From contig NZ_JABBEA010000011.1 of NCBI RefSeq assembly GCF_012912005.1, forward strand, positions 62,001 through 126,000: a DNA stretch of 64,000 bases, given 5' to 3'. The first letter of the stretch is position 1; the number at the start of each line of letters is the position of its first letter. Positions 18,455 through 28,023 of this stretch are shown here, in pieces. The position numbers and the translations under genes were made by a program. The notes beneath the pieces were generated by a model. That model saw nothing but the letters and a program-made list of their open reading frames with translations. It was not told the origin of the DNA and made no database searches. The DNA comes from Paenibacillus sp. SZ31. Lineage in GTDB: Bacteria; Bacillota; Bacilli; Paenibacillales; Paenibacillaceae.

Positions 18455-18805
18455 TTGTTTGAACTGCAGGAGTTATTACCATATTTATTCTCGATTGGAC
18501 TCATCTTCACCGTCAGCTATGCCTATATTGCCCATCTTCACTGTGGCATGACAGAGTACTGGGTGGAAGGTGGCGTCGGTGGTGGACTTGAACCTGTACT
18601 TCCTGCCCTGTGTTTGGACAGACAACACAGACAGGAAGACTGGAGCCGCATGATTAGACGAAGAGAAGCGCCCGATGAAGATGAACCAGATTGTCATTCC
18701 TCGTTGAACGATTGGTCAACAAATCAACGAGGAGGATATATATGGAACATAAGACTAACAAGGGATTCACTTTTGGATCGGGCAAGGGACGGATCTATGG
18801 CCTGA
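18455..18805 (+). CDS. Putative force-sensing arrest peptide (MifM-like leader of yidC)
   Basis: 116 residues from TTG 18455, with GGGGGTG 6-7 bases upstream (GTG 18446 would overlap the site). An acidic N terminus (MFELQE) precedes one hydrophobic segment (about residues 7-29), the N-out/C-in layout of B. subtilis MifM. Residues 66-79 hold the basic-then-acidic run MIRRREAPDEDEPD, resembling the MifM arrest region (WIRKVF then DEEDAG). The DEDEPD codons (18674-18691) end 7 bases before the 5' arm of a hairpin that covers the yidC ribosome binding site. A ribosome stalled there would melt this hairpin. The frame then overlaps yidC by 64 bases. Function is inferred from layout, not from strong sequence similarity. 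Confidence 0.6.
   Translation: MFELQELLPYLFSIGLIFTVSYAYIAHLHCGMTEYWVEGGVGGGLEPVLPALCLDRQHRQEDWSRMIRRREAPDEDEPDCHSSLNDWSTNQRGGYIWNIRLTRDSLLDRARDGSMA
18698..18736 (+). promoter_or_regulatory. Hairpin sequestering the yidC ribosome binding site
   Basis: TCCTCGTTGA (18698-18707) pairs perfectly over 10 bp with TCAACGAGGA (18724-18733), with a 16-base loop. The right arm covers most of the GGAGG (18731-18735) that serves the yidC ATG at 18742. The left arm lies within the leader reading frame just after the acidic codons, so ribosome position on the leader should decide access to yidC. Confidence 0.7.
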
Positions 18806-19629
18806 TTGCCATTTTGTTTGCAGTCATGCTGCTTGCCGGATGCAGCAACAACGTGTCGGAGATTACTTCATCGACACCGGGATTTTTTAACCACTATATT
18901 GTATTTCCACTATCGTATCTGATACAGCACATTGCCACCATATTTAATGGAAGCTACGGGGTCGCAATTATCGTGATCACACTGATCATTCGTCTTGCGC
19001 TGCTGCCGTTGATGATGCGTCAAGCCAAGTCCCAGCAGGGAACACGTGTCATCATGAACGCCATGAAACCCGAGATGGATGCGCTCAAGAAAAAATATGA
19101 AGGCAAAAATGATCCTGCTGATAAGCAAAAGCTGTCTCAGGAAACGATGGAGCTATACAAGAAGCATAAGTTCAATCCGCTGAATATTGGTTGCTTGCCG
19201 ATGCTCATTCAGTTGCCTATCCTGTCAGGTATTTACACGGCTATCCGACTTACACCGGAACTTTCTTCCCATTCGTTCCTTTGGTTCAAACTGGGAGCGC
19301 CGGACTACGTACTCGCTGTGGTGGTCGCGGTCATTTATCTGGTGCAAGCGAAGGTATCACAAGCCAATATGGCGCCTGAGCAGCGAAAACAGTTCGCCAT
19401 TATGGGTTATCTCTCCCCACTGATGATGGCATTCTTTTCTCTATCAGCCCCGGCAGCTATGCCACTTTACTGGACGGTAGGGGGGGCATTCCTGGTACTA
19501 CAGACGTTATTGTTCCGTAAAATGTATCCTGTAGAACATCCGCAGGAGCCTGTGGTTGTGGAAGTGAGTAAGAAAAAGAATAAAAATGCCAGTTCATCCA
19601 AACCTTCTCGGAAACCTGCAAAGTCTTAA
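18742..19629 (+). CDS. yidC: YidC/Oxa1/Alb3 membrane protein insertase (lipoprotein form)
   Basis: 295 residues. A lipoprotein signal ends with LLAGC, and five membrane helices follow in the Gram-positive YidC layout. The catalytic groove arginine is R84 (IIRLALLPLMM). A basic cytoplasmic hairpin (MKPEMDALKKKYEG to MELYKKHKFNPLNIGC) and a Lys-rich C-terminal tail for ribosome contact are present. It inserts membrane proteins with or without Sec. ATG 18742 has GGAGG 6 bases upstream; this site lies inside the regulatory hairpin. It could be the inducible second copy (YidC2/YqjG-type) by analogy with the leader arrangement in B. subtilis. Confidence 0.93.
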   Translation: MEHKTNKGFTFGSGKGRIYGLIAILFAVMLLAGCSNNVSEITSSTPGFFNHYIVFPLSYLIQHIATIFNGSYGVAIIVITLIIRLALLPLMMRQAKSQQGTRVIMNAMKPEMDALKKKYEGKNDPADKQKLSQETMELYKKHKFNPLNIGCLPMLIQLPILSGIYTAIRLTPELSSHSFLWFKLGAPDYVLAVVVAVIYLVQAKVSQANMAPEQRKQFAIMGYLSPLMMAFFSLSAPAAMPLYWTVGGAFLVLQTLLFRKMYPVEHPQEPVVVEVSKKKNKNASSSKPSRKPAKS

Positions 19630-19700
19630 TCAAGTCGGTCGCAGGAGACTATGGAAACATGGTGACTACGGAAACTTGTTGAACACGAAAAACATAATGA

Positions 19701-19735
19701 AGAAGCCTGATCCATATGGATTAGGCTTCTTTTTG
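19701..19735 (+). terminator. Rho-independent terminator after yidC
   Basis: AGAAGCCTgATCC pairs with GGATtAGGCTTCT around a 4-base loop and is followed by TTTTTG. Confidence 0.85.
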
Positions 19736-19964
19736 TGTTGAGAGCAGACATTCCTGTGCCAAAAGAGGGCAAAAGCATCTATGATAGCGAAGTCATGCAT
19801 TACAATGAGCATACCATCTGAATGATTTGAAAGATATCTTAACAAATTGAATGATATTGCAATGGACGAAGCTTGTGAAATCCTGCAATGATATAGAAAA
19901 TAACGACGCATCATTCAAACGAAGTGAATGTTACACAAGTCTACGACATGAAGGAGGAGTGTAC
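19736..19964. other. Non-coding leader upstream of the large secreted enzyme
   Basis: No gene seen. It carries AT-rich sequence with TTGAAA at about 19828 and TGATAT near 19853, which are spaced 19 bases apart and so form a poor promoter match. The ribosome binding site AAGGAGG (19951-19957) is strong. Confidence 0.4.
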
Positions 19965-22900
19965 ATGGCATCTCGACAAAAGCGGGGCTTTAAAAACCAG
20001 GCCAAGTGTATTGTAATGTTTATTTTAATCGTGAGTTTGGTTGCAATGGCTTATCCTTATCCAGTATCAAATGCGGCGTCTGTGAATGAGAATACGGCAA
20101 CAGAATATCTCCCAACGATTTATGAGGAAATTGATGCAAGCGGTTTCAAACATCCGGGAATTGGGCTCACCAAGGACATTCTTGAGAATATGCGCACACA
20201 GGTGCTGGCAAAGCAAGAGCCTTGGTACAGTTATTTTAATCGAATGGAAAATTCTCCAACCGCATCTAGAAACGTTACGTCCAGCAATCAGAGCAGTGCG
20301 GATCCGACAAAGCCTGGCAGCTTGGATTTTAACAGTCAATCCTTTAACTCCAGATTTATTGCGGACGGCTTAAAGGCCTACACGCAAGCCATCATGTATT
20401 ATGTAACCGGGGAAGAGGTGTACAGGGCTAACGCGATGGGCATCATTCGAATCTGGTCTCAGATGGACCCTGCCAAATACACCTATTTCATTGATTCGCA
20501 CATTCACACCGGAATTCCACTGAATCGCATGGTGACAGCAGCAGAGATTTTAAGATATACGAGCAGCACAACGCAAGACCTGAAGTGGACAGACCAGGAC
20601 ACAACCGATTTTAGCAATAATCTCATCTATCCGGTCATTGATACTTTCCAACATGATAACGGGTATTTTATGAACCAGCATCTGTATCCGCTCCTTGGAG
20701 CGATGTCGGGATATATATTTACAGGAAACCGTGACCGTTACAATGAGGGCGTGGAATGGTTTACCGTGAATGAATCCGCTGTGGATCAAGGGCAGAATGG
20801 CTCGATCAAGCAGCTGTTTCGATGGGTGGACACTAATATTGTGACAGGTGAAGCAGTGGTTCCACCGAGAGTGCAGCATGTGGAGATGGGCAGGGATCAG
20901 GCCCATGGCGCTGGGGACCTCACCAATGTGGAGATCTTGGCCCGCCTGTTGGAAGCACAGGAAACTAAGGTCGATCCAGTCGCAGGAACGGTGTCCACTA
21001 TGGAGAATGCGGTTAATGCTTACGAATATCTGGATCAAAGGATATTGAAAGCAACCGATTATTTTGCACAGTTCATGCTGGGCCATGATACGCCATGGAC
21101 ACCGGTGGCGGCTCATACGGATGCCGATGGCAATCCGACCATTATCTATAAAGAGCTGGCTGAAGGATACAGAGGACGTATTGGCGGCAACGTATATGGT
21201 CTCTACTATTATTACAAATATGCGGCAGGCCTAGATATGGAAGAGGAAGCTCCATACTATGCCGATATGTTTAAGAAGCGACTACCGTTCTATTGGGAAT
21301 CTCCGGATGGAGGCGCCGATTATTGGATGTTTATCCCCGAAGAAGCAGCTACTGAGGGCGCAACAACACTTCCAAAAGTATCGACGAATGCGGATTGGAA
21401 TGAAATCGAACACCGAGCTACAAGTCTGGATTCACATTCCGAGATAAAACAAGAGGGTGAAACGTCCTTTGTAGAGATTACAGCCACGGAAGAGGGGAGT
21501 CGATTCTCCGTCGTCAGTACCAGCACTCCCGTCAAAACCATAGGTCTGCGAATACGGACGAACGGTACAGCCAAGCTTGTGATCAATGGGTGGCACAATG
21601 CTCCTTTGATTTTGCCGGATACCAAGGGGCAGTGGAAATATGTATCCTACACCATGCACAACTTGCGAGGTCTAAGTGATTTGACGTATTTCAAAATTCA
21701 GGGAGCGGGCACTGTAGTGGATATGGATCACATACATCTAAAAGCGGGTGAACAGCTGACGCCACCTGTTTTTAACGATAGCGGAACCTCTCTTGATTTG
21801 TATACGTATGTCGGGTCAAATGCAGCATTGCAGTACGATTTTACTGCCATCGATGATGGCATAGGCGATAGCGTTACTTACCAGATCGATCATAAGCCTG
21901 AAGGGGCTGTCTTTGACGAAAGCACGGGTGCTTTTTCGTGGAAGCCGGAGCAGGTCGGCACCTACTCCATAGTGGTAGGAGCGACGGATGGGGCCACCAT
22001 CACAGCCAAAGAAGTCAAGGTCATCGTGAGCGCTGACCGTTCGTCTGCCGTTGCCGCAGTGATTGCTGCCTATAACCCGGAAACCAGCTATGTATCTGCG
22101 AGTTTAACACACTACAATAGCATATATGCTGATGTCATGGATGTAATAGCAACGGCTTCAGATGACGAGTTTTTGCAAAAGCTGGTGGAGTTGAGAGCTG
22201 CGGTAGTAGGTCTCCAAGAATTAACACCGCAGCTTCAGGATGGAAGTATGGACTATTCCAATATGCTGGCTGCCGCAACCTTCTACAACGAAACGCTGAA
22301 TTTATTGGATAATTACGCGGGGAGCTTTGCATTTTACGGTAACGCCGTCAATTTGACACACACCATGGATTTTGGACCGGATTATAAAGTCACTGCGGAT
22401 GCTTTCTCCCTTCAGGTAAGGGCAAGCTTCCCCGAGCGGATCGGCGGTACTGCGATTTTTGGTTCTAATGATAATGAAACATGGACACGGCTAACCCCAG
22501 GGTTGACCGTCGTATCTGAAGATATGCAGACACTTGAAGTCAGCGAAGGTCACAGGAATACTGCCTTCCGTTTCTTCAAGATTCAGATGATTGAGCCATC
22601 CAGTACGATGCTGGAGTTGTCCGAATTCAGAATATTTGGAGAACGCCATGAAACGAATAATAAACTTCAATCGCTCTCAATAAGCTCGCCCCAGAGCGTA
22701 CAAAACCGCGTTGATGCAGGCAATACGGTTGTGCTGACCTTTGTATCCACCGAACCGATTCAAGATGTGCAGGCTGTGATTCAAGGTCAGGAGGCAACCG
22801 TGCATTCAACGGATCAGCTGAATTGGACGGCATCTGCGGTCATGGACAATCTTGCGCCTACAGGTCCTATTCGGTTTGCCATTGATTATAAGACCGTTAA

Positions 22901-24236
22901 TGGACTGTCCGCAGGTCCTGCCATCTTCACGACGGATCGATCTTCGCTGTATTTGGTGAACCAATTCAAGCTTCTCGATGTATCCAGGTTGGCGACAGTA
23001 ATGGCTTCGGATAAGCAGTATGGTACAGGCGGACTGAGCAATGAACGAGTAGGCTATCTATTGTTCGATGGCAATACGGGGACTTTCGGCGATCTGGCTA
23101 CTGGTGCCGGAGCTTACTATACGGTGGACTTTGGACCAGACGTATCCGTAACGCTGAGCGATATAATGCTAATGCCCAGAGCCTCCTATCCCGCAAGAAT
23201 GAACGGAGTGGTCCTGCAAGGTTCGAATGACAATAACAGCTGGACGAACTTGATTGCAGCCGTCACAGGAACAGCAGAAGGCAAGTGGACTTACATTGGC
23301 GGGGACAAAATAATCGATCATGATGCTTACCGATACCTGAGAATTTACAACAGCGCTGCATGGAACGGGAATGTGGCAGAAGTGGAATTGTACGGACAAT
23401 ATGATATTCGCAGCATCGATTCCAAGGTAGTCAGCCCCGATGTATATACGAAGGGAAGCTATTACCAATACATGCAAGAGGTTGAGCGGATTCGAGCACT
23501 CTTCAACAATCCTGCATCCGATCGGTCCGCTTTGCTGGAGGAGTTGTTCCAGGCTCAAGAGCAGCTGGTTTCTCTTGCTTCCCTGCCTGCGCAGAAGGTC
23601 ACTATAACACCTTCCATGGTGGCGGCTTCCACGCCAGTCTATCAGAACAAGGGGACCAAAGAGCAGAATGGTTGGCGTGCCGTGGACAGTAATGTGGATA
23701 CGTTTACCGATACGAAGGATGCTGTAGCATGGATTGATATTGATTTGGGAGAAAATGAGGCCGAGTCATTGTCGAGCTTCAAGTTTTATCCGAGAAATGG
23801 TAAGGCTTCAGAAATTACGCGTGTTAACGGAGCTATTCTACAGGGATCTAACGACGGCACGCATTACACCGATTTGTATACCATCAGCGGGATCAGTAGC
23901 GTCCAATGGCATACAGCTTCGATAACCAACGATACAGCGTTCCGTTATCTGAGGTACTATTCACCAGGCGGTTATGCCAACGTGGCGGAACTGGAATTGT
24001 ATAGTAATCCCAGAGACCCGACACTGCTAGTCATGCTACTGGAACAAGCAGACACCTTACAGGAAGAAACCTATGATGAGGCTGGCTTTACTGCCATGTT
24101 GGCGGCCAAATCACTGGGAGCGGTAATAGCGGTAGATGCGGACAGCACCCAAACACAGATTGATTCCGCAGCTAACGAACTGCTTCAGGCGGTACAGGCA
24201 CTAGTTATCCAGACGGAACCGAACGAAGAAGGATGA
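19965..24236 (+). CDS. Large secreted polysaccharide lyase-like protein with carbohydrate-binding repeats
   Basis: 1423 residues. A signal peptide (hydrophobic core IVMFILIVSLVAMAYPY, cleavage near SNAAS) is followed by an alginate-lyase-superfamily toroid (about 60-460) with the N-x-H motif (N237, H239) and a G-R-D-Q-x-H motif (R310, H314). Then come a beta-rich region, an Ig-like domain (about 600-685), three discoidin/F5-8C-like modules (about 785-895, 1003-1144, 1209-1346) and FIVAR-like helical segments between and after them. It likely degrades an acidic polysaccharide at the cell surface; the exact substrate is unknown. Start ATG 19965 has AAGGAGG 7 bases upstream. The transporter and GH28-like enzyme downstream would take up and process the products. 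Confidence 0.85.
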   Translation: MASRQKRGFKNQAKCIVMFILIVSLVAMAYPYPVSNAASVNENTATEYLPTIYEEIDASGFKHPGIGLTKDILENMRTQVLAKQEPWYSYFNRMENSPTASRNVTSSNQSSADPTKPGSLDFNSQSFNSRFIADGLKAYTQAIMYYVTGEEVYRANAMGIIRIWSQMDPAKYTYFIDSHIHTGIPLNRMVTAAEILRYTSSTTQDLKWTDQDTTDFSNNLIYPVIDTFQHDNGYFMNQHLYPLLGAMSGYIFTGNRDRYNEGVEWFTVNESAVDQGQNGSIKQLFRWVDTNIVTGEAVVPPRVQHVEMGRDQAHGAGDLTNVEILARLLEAQETKVDPVAGTVSTMENAVNAYEYLDQRILKATDYFAQFMLGHDTPWTPVAAHTDADGNPTIIYKELAEGYRGRIGGNVYGLYYYYKYAAGLDMEEEAPYYADMFKKRLPFYWESPDGGADYWMFIPEEAATEGATTLPKVSTNADWNEIEHRATSLDSHSEIKQEGETSFVEITATEEGSRFSVVSTSTPVKTIGLRIRTNGTAKLVINGWHNAPLILPDTKGQWKYVSYTMHNLRGLSDLTYFKIQGAGTVVDMDHIHLKAGEQLTPPVFNDSGTSLDLYTYVGSNAALQYDFTAIDDGIGDSVTYQIDHKPEGAVFDESTGAFSWKPEQVGTYSIVVGATDGATITAKEVKVIVSADRSSAVAAVIAAYNPETSYVSASLTHYNSIYADVMDVIATASDDEFLQKLVELRAAVVGLQELTPQLQDGSMDYSNMLAAATFYNETLNLLDNYAGSFAFYGNAVNLTHTMDFGPDYKVTADAFSLQVRASFPERIGGTAIFGSNDNETWTRLTPGLTVVSEDMQTLEVSEGHRNTAFRFFKIQMIEPSSTMLELSEFRIFGERHETNNKLQSLSISSPQSVQNRVDAGNTVVLTFVSTEPIQDVQAVIQGQEATVHSTDQLNWTASAVMDNLAPTGPIRFAIDYKTVNGLSAGPAIFTTDRSSLYLVNQFKLLDVSRLATVMASDKQYGTGGLSNERVGYLLFDGNTGTFGDLATGAGAYYTVDFGPDVSVTLSDIMLMPRASYPARMNGVVLQGSNDNNSWTNLIAAVTGTAEGKWTYIGGDKIIDHDAYRYLRIYNSAAWNGNVAEVELYGQYDIRSIDSKVVSPDVYTKGSYYQYMQEVERIRALFNNPASDRSALLEELFQAQEQLVSLASLPAQKVTITPSMVAASTPVYQNKGTKEQNGWRAVDSNVDTFTDTKDAVAWIDIDLGENEAESLSSFKFYPRNGKASEITRVNGAILQGSNDGTHYTDLYTISGISSVQWHTASITNDTAFRYLRYYSPGGYANVAELELYSNPRDPTLLVMLLEQADTLQEETYDEAGFTAMLAAKSLGAVIAVDADSTQTQIDSAANELLQAVQALVIQTEPNEEG

Positions 24237-24318
24237 TAGGAGGTGCTGAGCTCGAACCATCCTAATAAATCATTTTGACGAATCTGCTTGTCTGCAAAAA
24301 AAAGCACGTGTTCAATGT

Positions 24319-24364
24319 AAATGTCCCGAAGCCACTGAATAAGGAGGCTTTGGGGCATTTTTTT
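24319..24364 (+). terminator. Rho-independent terminator after the lyase-like gene
   Basis: AAATGTCCC...GAAGCC pairs with GGCTT...GGGGCATTT, followed by a T run. The remaining gap to 24566 is AT-rich and holds no gene. Confidence 0.75.
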
Positions 24365-24566
24365 GCATTGTTTTGTACCAGATATGTGCAGGTCCACTAC
24401 AGGGTTGAAAGAAATTAGAATGAAGTGAAAGATTTTATACTGGATTTTAGAGAATGATTTTGATAGCTTAAGCAATATGAATAACTATTGTTAATCTCAT
24501 TTATGATAGCGCATACATTGTTATAGGGACGGGATAGTGCACGATGAGCGAAGCCAAAGGGGATGG

Positions 24567-26789
24567 ATGAAAATGCTTGAATACAGAAAAACCATCTTTA
24601 TCAAATTTATATTGTCATATACTGTTCTGTCTGTGGTTCTGATCGGCATTATGGGTGGGTATTGGTATACCCAGGCTAATGAAATGATGGAAGATGAGAT
24701 TGCCAAAGACAATAAAAATCGCCTGATTTCCGCCAAGGATTATATCGAGCAGACGATATTAAAGAAATATGAAGACAACCTGCAGAATAAAGCACTCTCC
24801 ATTCGGTTCATTCAGAATAACTTCAACTTGAATCTATTGTTAACGAAGAGCTGGGAGGGGAATTTGAGTCGCATTGCATCCTTTCGGCAGGAACTGGAAT
24901 TCTACAGGATTGAAAATGAAGGGTTAACCAATGTTACCGTTTATTTTCCGGCCCATCATTATGTCGTGGATGCCAGCAACTTTCATATGAAGAGTTGTAC
25001 ATCCGAAGATGCAGCTTTCATTCTGAAGCTGAACGAAGTGAAGCCTAAAGAATGGCTGTTTCGGACATTGGCTGATGGAAGCAAGGTGATGACCTATGTG
25101 ATTAAATTGCCATATGAGACACCTGGCGTGCCAACCATGGGTTATTTCTTTATGGATGTAGGGGTGGAATATCTGCAGACGGCGGCTTCCCGAATCTTGA
25201 GTTCCCCGGCAGACCAGCTGTATATTTTCGACTCTTCGGGTAAAGAGCTGCTTCACACGGGGGAGTATGATGAGGCTCTCGGTGGTTTATTACAGAACAC
25301 TATTCACAACCGCCAAAGCGGAGAACAGATTATAGAAGGAGCGGAAGGCAAAGCCGTTCTGTCTTATCTGGAGTCCGCGAACTCGCAGCAGGATTGGACG
25401 TATGCGATGTATCGTCCGATGAACTCATTTGTCCTGTCCTCTGAACAGTTGAAAAACAGTCTTGTAATTAGTTGCGGCGTAGTTGTTCTATTTGGTTTGC
25501 TACTATCGTTCTTTTTCTCCAAACAACTCTACATTCCGGTAAAAAGACTGATGATGCAGATCAAAGGTTTACATACATCAAGTGCTGTCACGTCCTTAGG
25601 TAATGAGTATGCTTTTATAGGTAACACCTTCCATCTGATGGAGGAAAAGATCGTAAACCTCGAAACCCAAGCGAGAAAAAATGATTTAAAAAATCTCTTG
25701 CTTGGCGTAAGCCTGGAGATCGAAGCGGAGCAGTTCATCCAACCGGGGTATCACTATTGCACCGTCTATCTCCGGATTCCAGAGGAGGGCAGTACAGGTC
25801 TGAAGATGCGTTATGAAAAGATGAATAGGTCTTTACACAGTATCTTCGTTCCATTGAATGAAAATGAGGCGGCTATCATTTATTATATTTCTCCTGATGA
25901 ACACGACGAAGACAATCGTATTATGGCCGATTTGCAGGCGGCTCAGCATTCTAATGAGCATGGTTCCCGGTTTGGAGCGGCTATTGGGAGCAGGGTAGAC
26001 CACCCAGAAGCGCTCGCCGATTCTTATCAGATGGCCAAGCAGGCAAGCAGATATCATTTTTTATATGGAAAGGATTCAATCGTTGCGTATTCCAGAGTCC
26101 TGGAGATGAGTACAGCGCCTTATCTGTTTCAATACGATCATTTCAAAAATGCACTACAGGCAGGAGATCAGGAGGCGGTTGCTGATTTCATTAATCATTT
26201 TCTGGAGATTCTTCAGGATGGTCATATGCAGATCGAGACTGCAGAACTCGCTGTGCTGCAATTAATAATGCAATTGTATCAATCGGTGCTTGAGTTGAAG
26301 TTACAGCACTTTCTGCCGCATTCCAATATTTTTGATGAATTGAAAAAGGATACGCTGATCGAGACGGTCGAAGGAATTCGCAGGCTGTGCATGCAGATTA
26401 CCGAACATTTGAAGTATGCGGGTAACCATGCTCACACGGATGTGATTCGTACGTTGAAGGTATATATTGCAGAGCATTTGCATGAAGAGTTATCCCTGCA
26501 AATCCTCTCGAAGGAGGTTTCACTGGCCCCTGCTTATATTTCTACACTTTTCAGTGAAGGGACCAAAGAATCTTTTACGGAATATGTAACCCGGCTGAGG
26601 CTGGAAAAAGCTGCGGATCTGCTGCGTGATCAACCACGGCTCTCGGTGTCGGTTATTGCAACGCAAGTCGGATACCGGAATCCTCAGTATTTTCATAGCA
26701 AATTCAAATCACGCTACGGCGTAACGCCTGTGCAATATCGGAATTCACAGCTGGCAGCGCTGGATTCATTATCTCTGGAGAAGGAATAG
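24567..26789 (+). CDS. Membrane-anchored AraC family regulator
   Basis: 740 residues. One membrane helix near residues 10-30, an extracellular Cache-like sensor of about 260 residues, a second helix near 300-318 (NSLVISCGVVVLFGLLLSFF), a HAMP-like linker, a middle domain, and a C-terminal AraC double helix-turn-helix (LSLQILSKEVSLAPAYISTLF, then SVIATQVGYRNPQYFHSKFK). It likely senses products of the secreted lyase and controls the downstream importer. ATG 24567 and 24573 are both possible starts after AAAGGGG; GTG 24537 is less likely. Same design as the regulator at 1846, but the sensor region differs. Confidence 0.92.
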   Translation: MKMLEYRKTIFIKFILSYTVLSVVLIGIMGGYWYTQANEMMEDEIAKDNKNRLISAKDYIEQTILKKYEDNLQNKALSIRFIQNNFNLNLLLTKSWEGNLSRIASFRQELEFYRIENEGLTNVTVYFPAHHYVVDASNFHMKSCTSEDAAFILKLNEVKPKEWLFRTLADGSKVMTYVIKLPYETPGVPTMGYFFMDVGVEYLQTAASRILSSPADQLYIFDSSGKELLHTGEYDEALGGLLQNTIHNRQSGEQIIEGAEGKAVLSYLESANSQQDWTYAMYRPMNSFVLSSEQLKNSLVISCGVVVLFGLLLSFFFSKQLYIPVKRLMMQIKGLHTSSAVTSLGNEYAFIGNTFHLMEEKIVNLETQARKNDLKNLLLGVSLEIEAEQFIQPGYHYCTVYLRIPEEGSTGLKMRYEKMNRSLHSIFVPLNENEAAIIYYISPDEHDEDNRIMADLQAAQHSNEHGSRFGAAIGSRVDHPEALADSYQMAKQASRYHFLYGKDSIVAYSRVLEMSTAPYLFQYDHFKNALQAGDQEAVADFINHFLEILQDGHMQIETAELAVLQLIMQLYQSVLELKLQHFLPHSNIFDELKKDTLIETVEGIRRLCMQITEHLKYAGNHAHTDVIRTLKVYIAEHLHEELSLQILSKEVSLAPAYISTLFSEGTKESFTEYVTRLRLEKAADLLRDQPRLSVSVIATQVGYRNPQYFHSKFKSRYGVTPVQYRNSQLAALDSLSLEKE

Positions 26790-26843
26790 CAGAAGCAAGT
26801 ATGAAGCTCAAAGGTAAGGTGCATATGACTGTTGTTTGGAGCA

Positions 26844-26892
26844 TCTAACGAATGTTACCCAAGCAGCGGTCATTTTTTATGAATTCGTTAGA
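26844..26892. repeat. Short inverted repeat
   Basis: TCTAACGAAT (26844-26853) and ATTCGTTAGA (26883-26892) are perfect inverted copies 29 bases apart. The CTAACGAA/TTCGTTAG ends match those of the repeat cluster at 11917-12121. It lies in the gap before the permease operon. Confidence 0.45.
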
Positions 26893-26948
26893 TTTTATAA
26901 GAAACCGTGAAAGAATTTATAAAGAATCGAATGAACTTGCAATAGAAA

Positions 26949-26960
26949 AAGCGCTTACAT
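26949..26960 (+). promoter_or_regulatory. Possible catabolite-responsive (cre-like) half site
   Basis: AAGCGCTTACAT matches the right half of the CcpA cre consensus (CGNWNNCW); the left half is degenerate (GAAAAAG). It lies about 60 bases before the permease start. A TTGCAA at about 26937 could act as a -35. Confidence 0.3.
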
Positions 26961-27019
26961 AATTCTAAGATTGATGTGTGGCTTGAGGAATTTTGGATGG
27001 TTGGAAAGGAGCGGTTATC

Positions 27020-27994
27020 ATGAACCCGGTGCACAATCCGGAAGTGGACGGCAAAAAGAAAATATTCCATGAACAGCCGTCAAAATGGGCAGCAACCTGG
27101 AGGGAATACAAGAAGTGCAGATATCTGTTTCTGTTGCTTGCTCCGGTGATGATTTGGTACGCGGTCTTTGCATACGGCCCAATGTACGGTATTCAACTGG
27201 CTTTCAAAGATTTCAGGATCATGGATGGAATCTGGGGCAGTCCCTGGGTGGGATTCAAGCATTTCGAGTTTTTGTTCTTTCAATCTCCTGACTTCTTAAT
27301 GATTCTGAAGAATACGATCATCATTAGTTTTTTGCATATTCTGTTTGGATTCCCGGCGCCAATTATACTCGCGCTACTGATTAATGAGATCCGGTCAGGT
27401 GCATTCAAAAGGGTAGCACAGTCGTTGACCTATCTGCCGCATTTTTTCTCCTGGGTCATTCTCTCGGGGATATTGATCACACTGTTGTCTCCATCGTCGG
27501 GTGTAGTCAATTATTTGCTCCAGCTTGTGGGATTGGAGTCGGTTTATTTTCTGGGAGATCCGAATCATTTCCGGTCAACACTGGTGATTTCGGCGATCTG
27601 GAAAGAAGTTGGCTGGGGCACGATTATCTATCTGGCCGCACTTGCGGGTGTACAACCCGAGATGTACGAGGCTGCTGTGATGGACGGAGCGAGTCGCTGG
27701 AGGCAGACCCTCAGTATTACACTTCCGACAATTATGCCCGTAATCGTACTGATGTTTATTCTGCGCATTGGCAATGTACTGGATGCCGGCTTTGATCAGA
27801 TTTTGAACCTGTACTCACCTGCGACTTATAGTGTGGCGGATATTCTGGACACCTATGTTTACCGGGTAGGCTTACAGAATTTCCAGTTCAGCCTGACGAC
27901 AGCGGTCGGTCTGTTCAAAAATGTGATTGCTTTTGCGCTGGTACTTGCAACAAACTATATGGCTAAAAGGTTTGGACAACAGGGGCTCTTTTAA
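27020..27994 (+). CDS. Sugar ABC transporter permease (LplB type)
   Basis: 324 residues; six membrane helices after a 40-residue basic N terminus. YGPMYGIQLAFKDFRIMDGI and the EAA loop (YEAAVMDGASRWRQTLSI) identify the LplB/YteP-type subunit. ATG 27020 follows AAAGGAG with 9 bases spacing. It pairs with the next permease. As in the first locus, no ATPase gene is present. Confidence 0.93.
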   Translation: MNPVHNPEVDGKKKIFHEQPSKWAATWREYKKCRYLFLLLAPVMIWYAVFAYGPMYGIQLAFKDFRIMDGIWGSPWVGFKHFEFLFFQSPDFLMILKNTIIISFLHILFGFPAPIILALLINEIRSGAFKRVAQSLTYLPHFFSWVILSGILITLLSPSSGVVNYLLQLVGLESVYFLGDPNHFRSTLVISAIWKEVGWGTIIYLAALAGVQPEMYEAAVMDGASRWRQTLSITLPTIMPVIVLMFILRIGNVLDAGFDQILNLYSPATYSVADILDTYVYRVGLQNFQFSLTTAVGLFKNVIAFALVLATNYMAKRFGQQGLF

Positions 27995-28023
27995 ACAGAA
28001 TAACCAGATTGGAGGACAAGGCA

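Noticed and set aside
19851..19964. In-frame extension upstream of the lyase-like gene
   Set aside because: No ribosome binding site, and it would precede the signal peptide; AAGGAGG supports ATG 19965.
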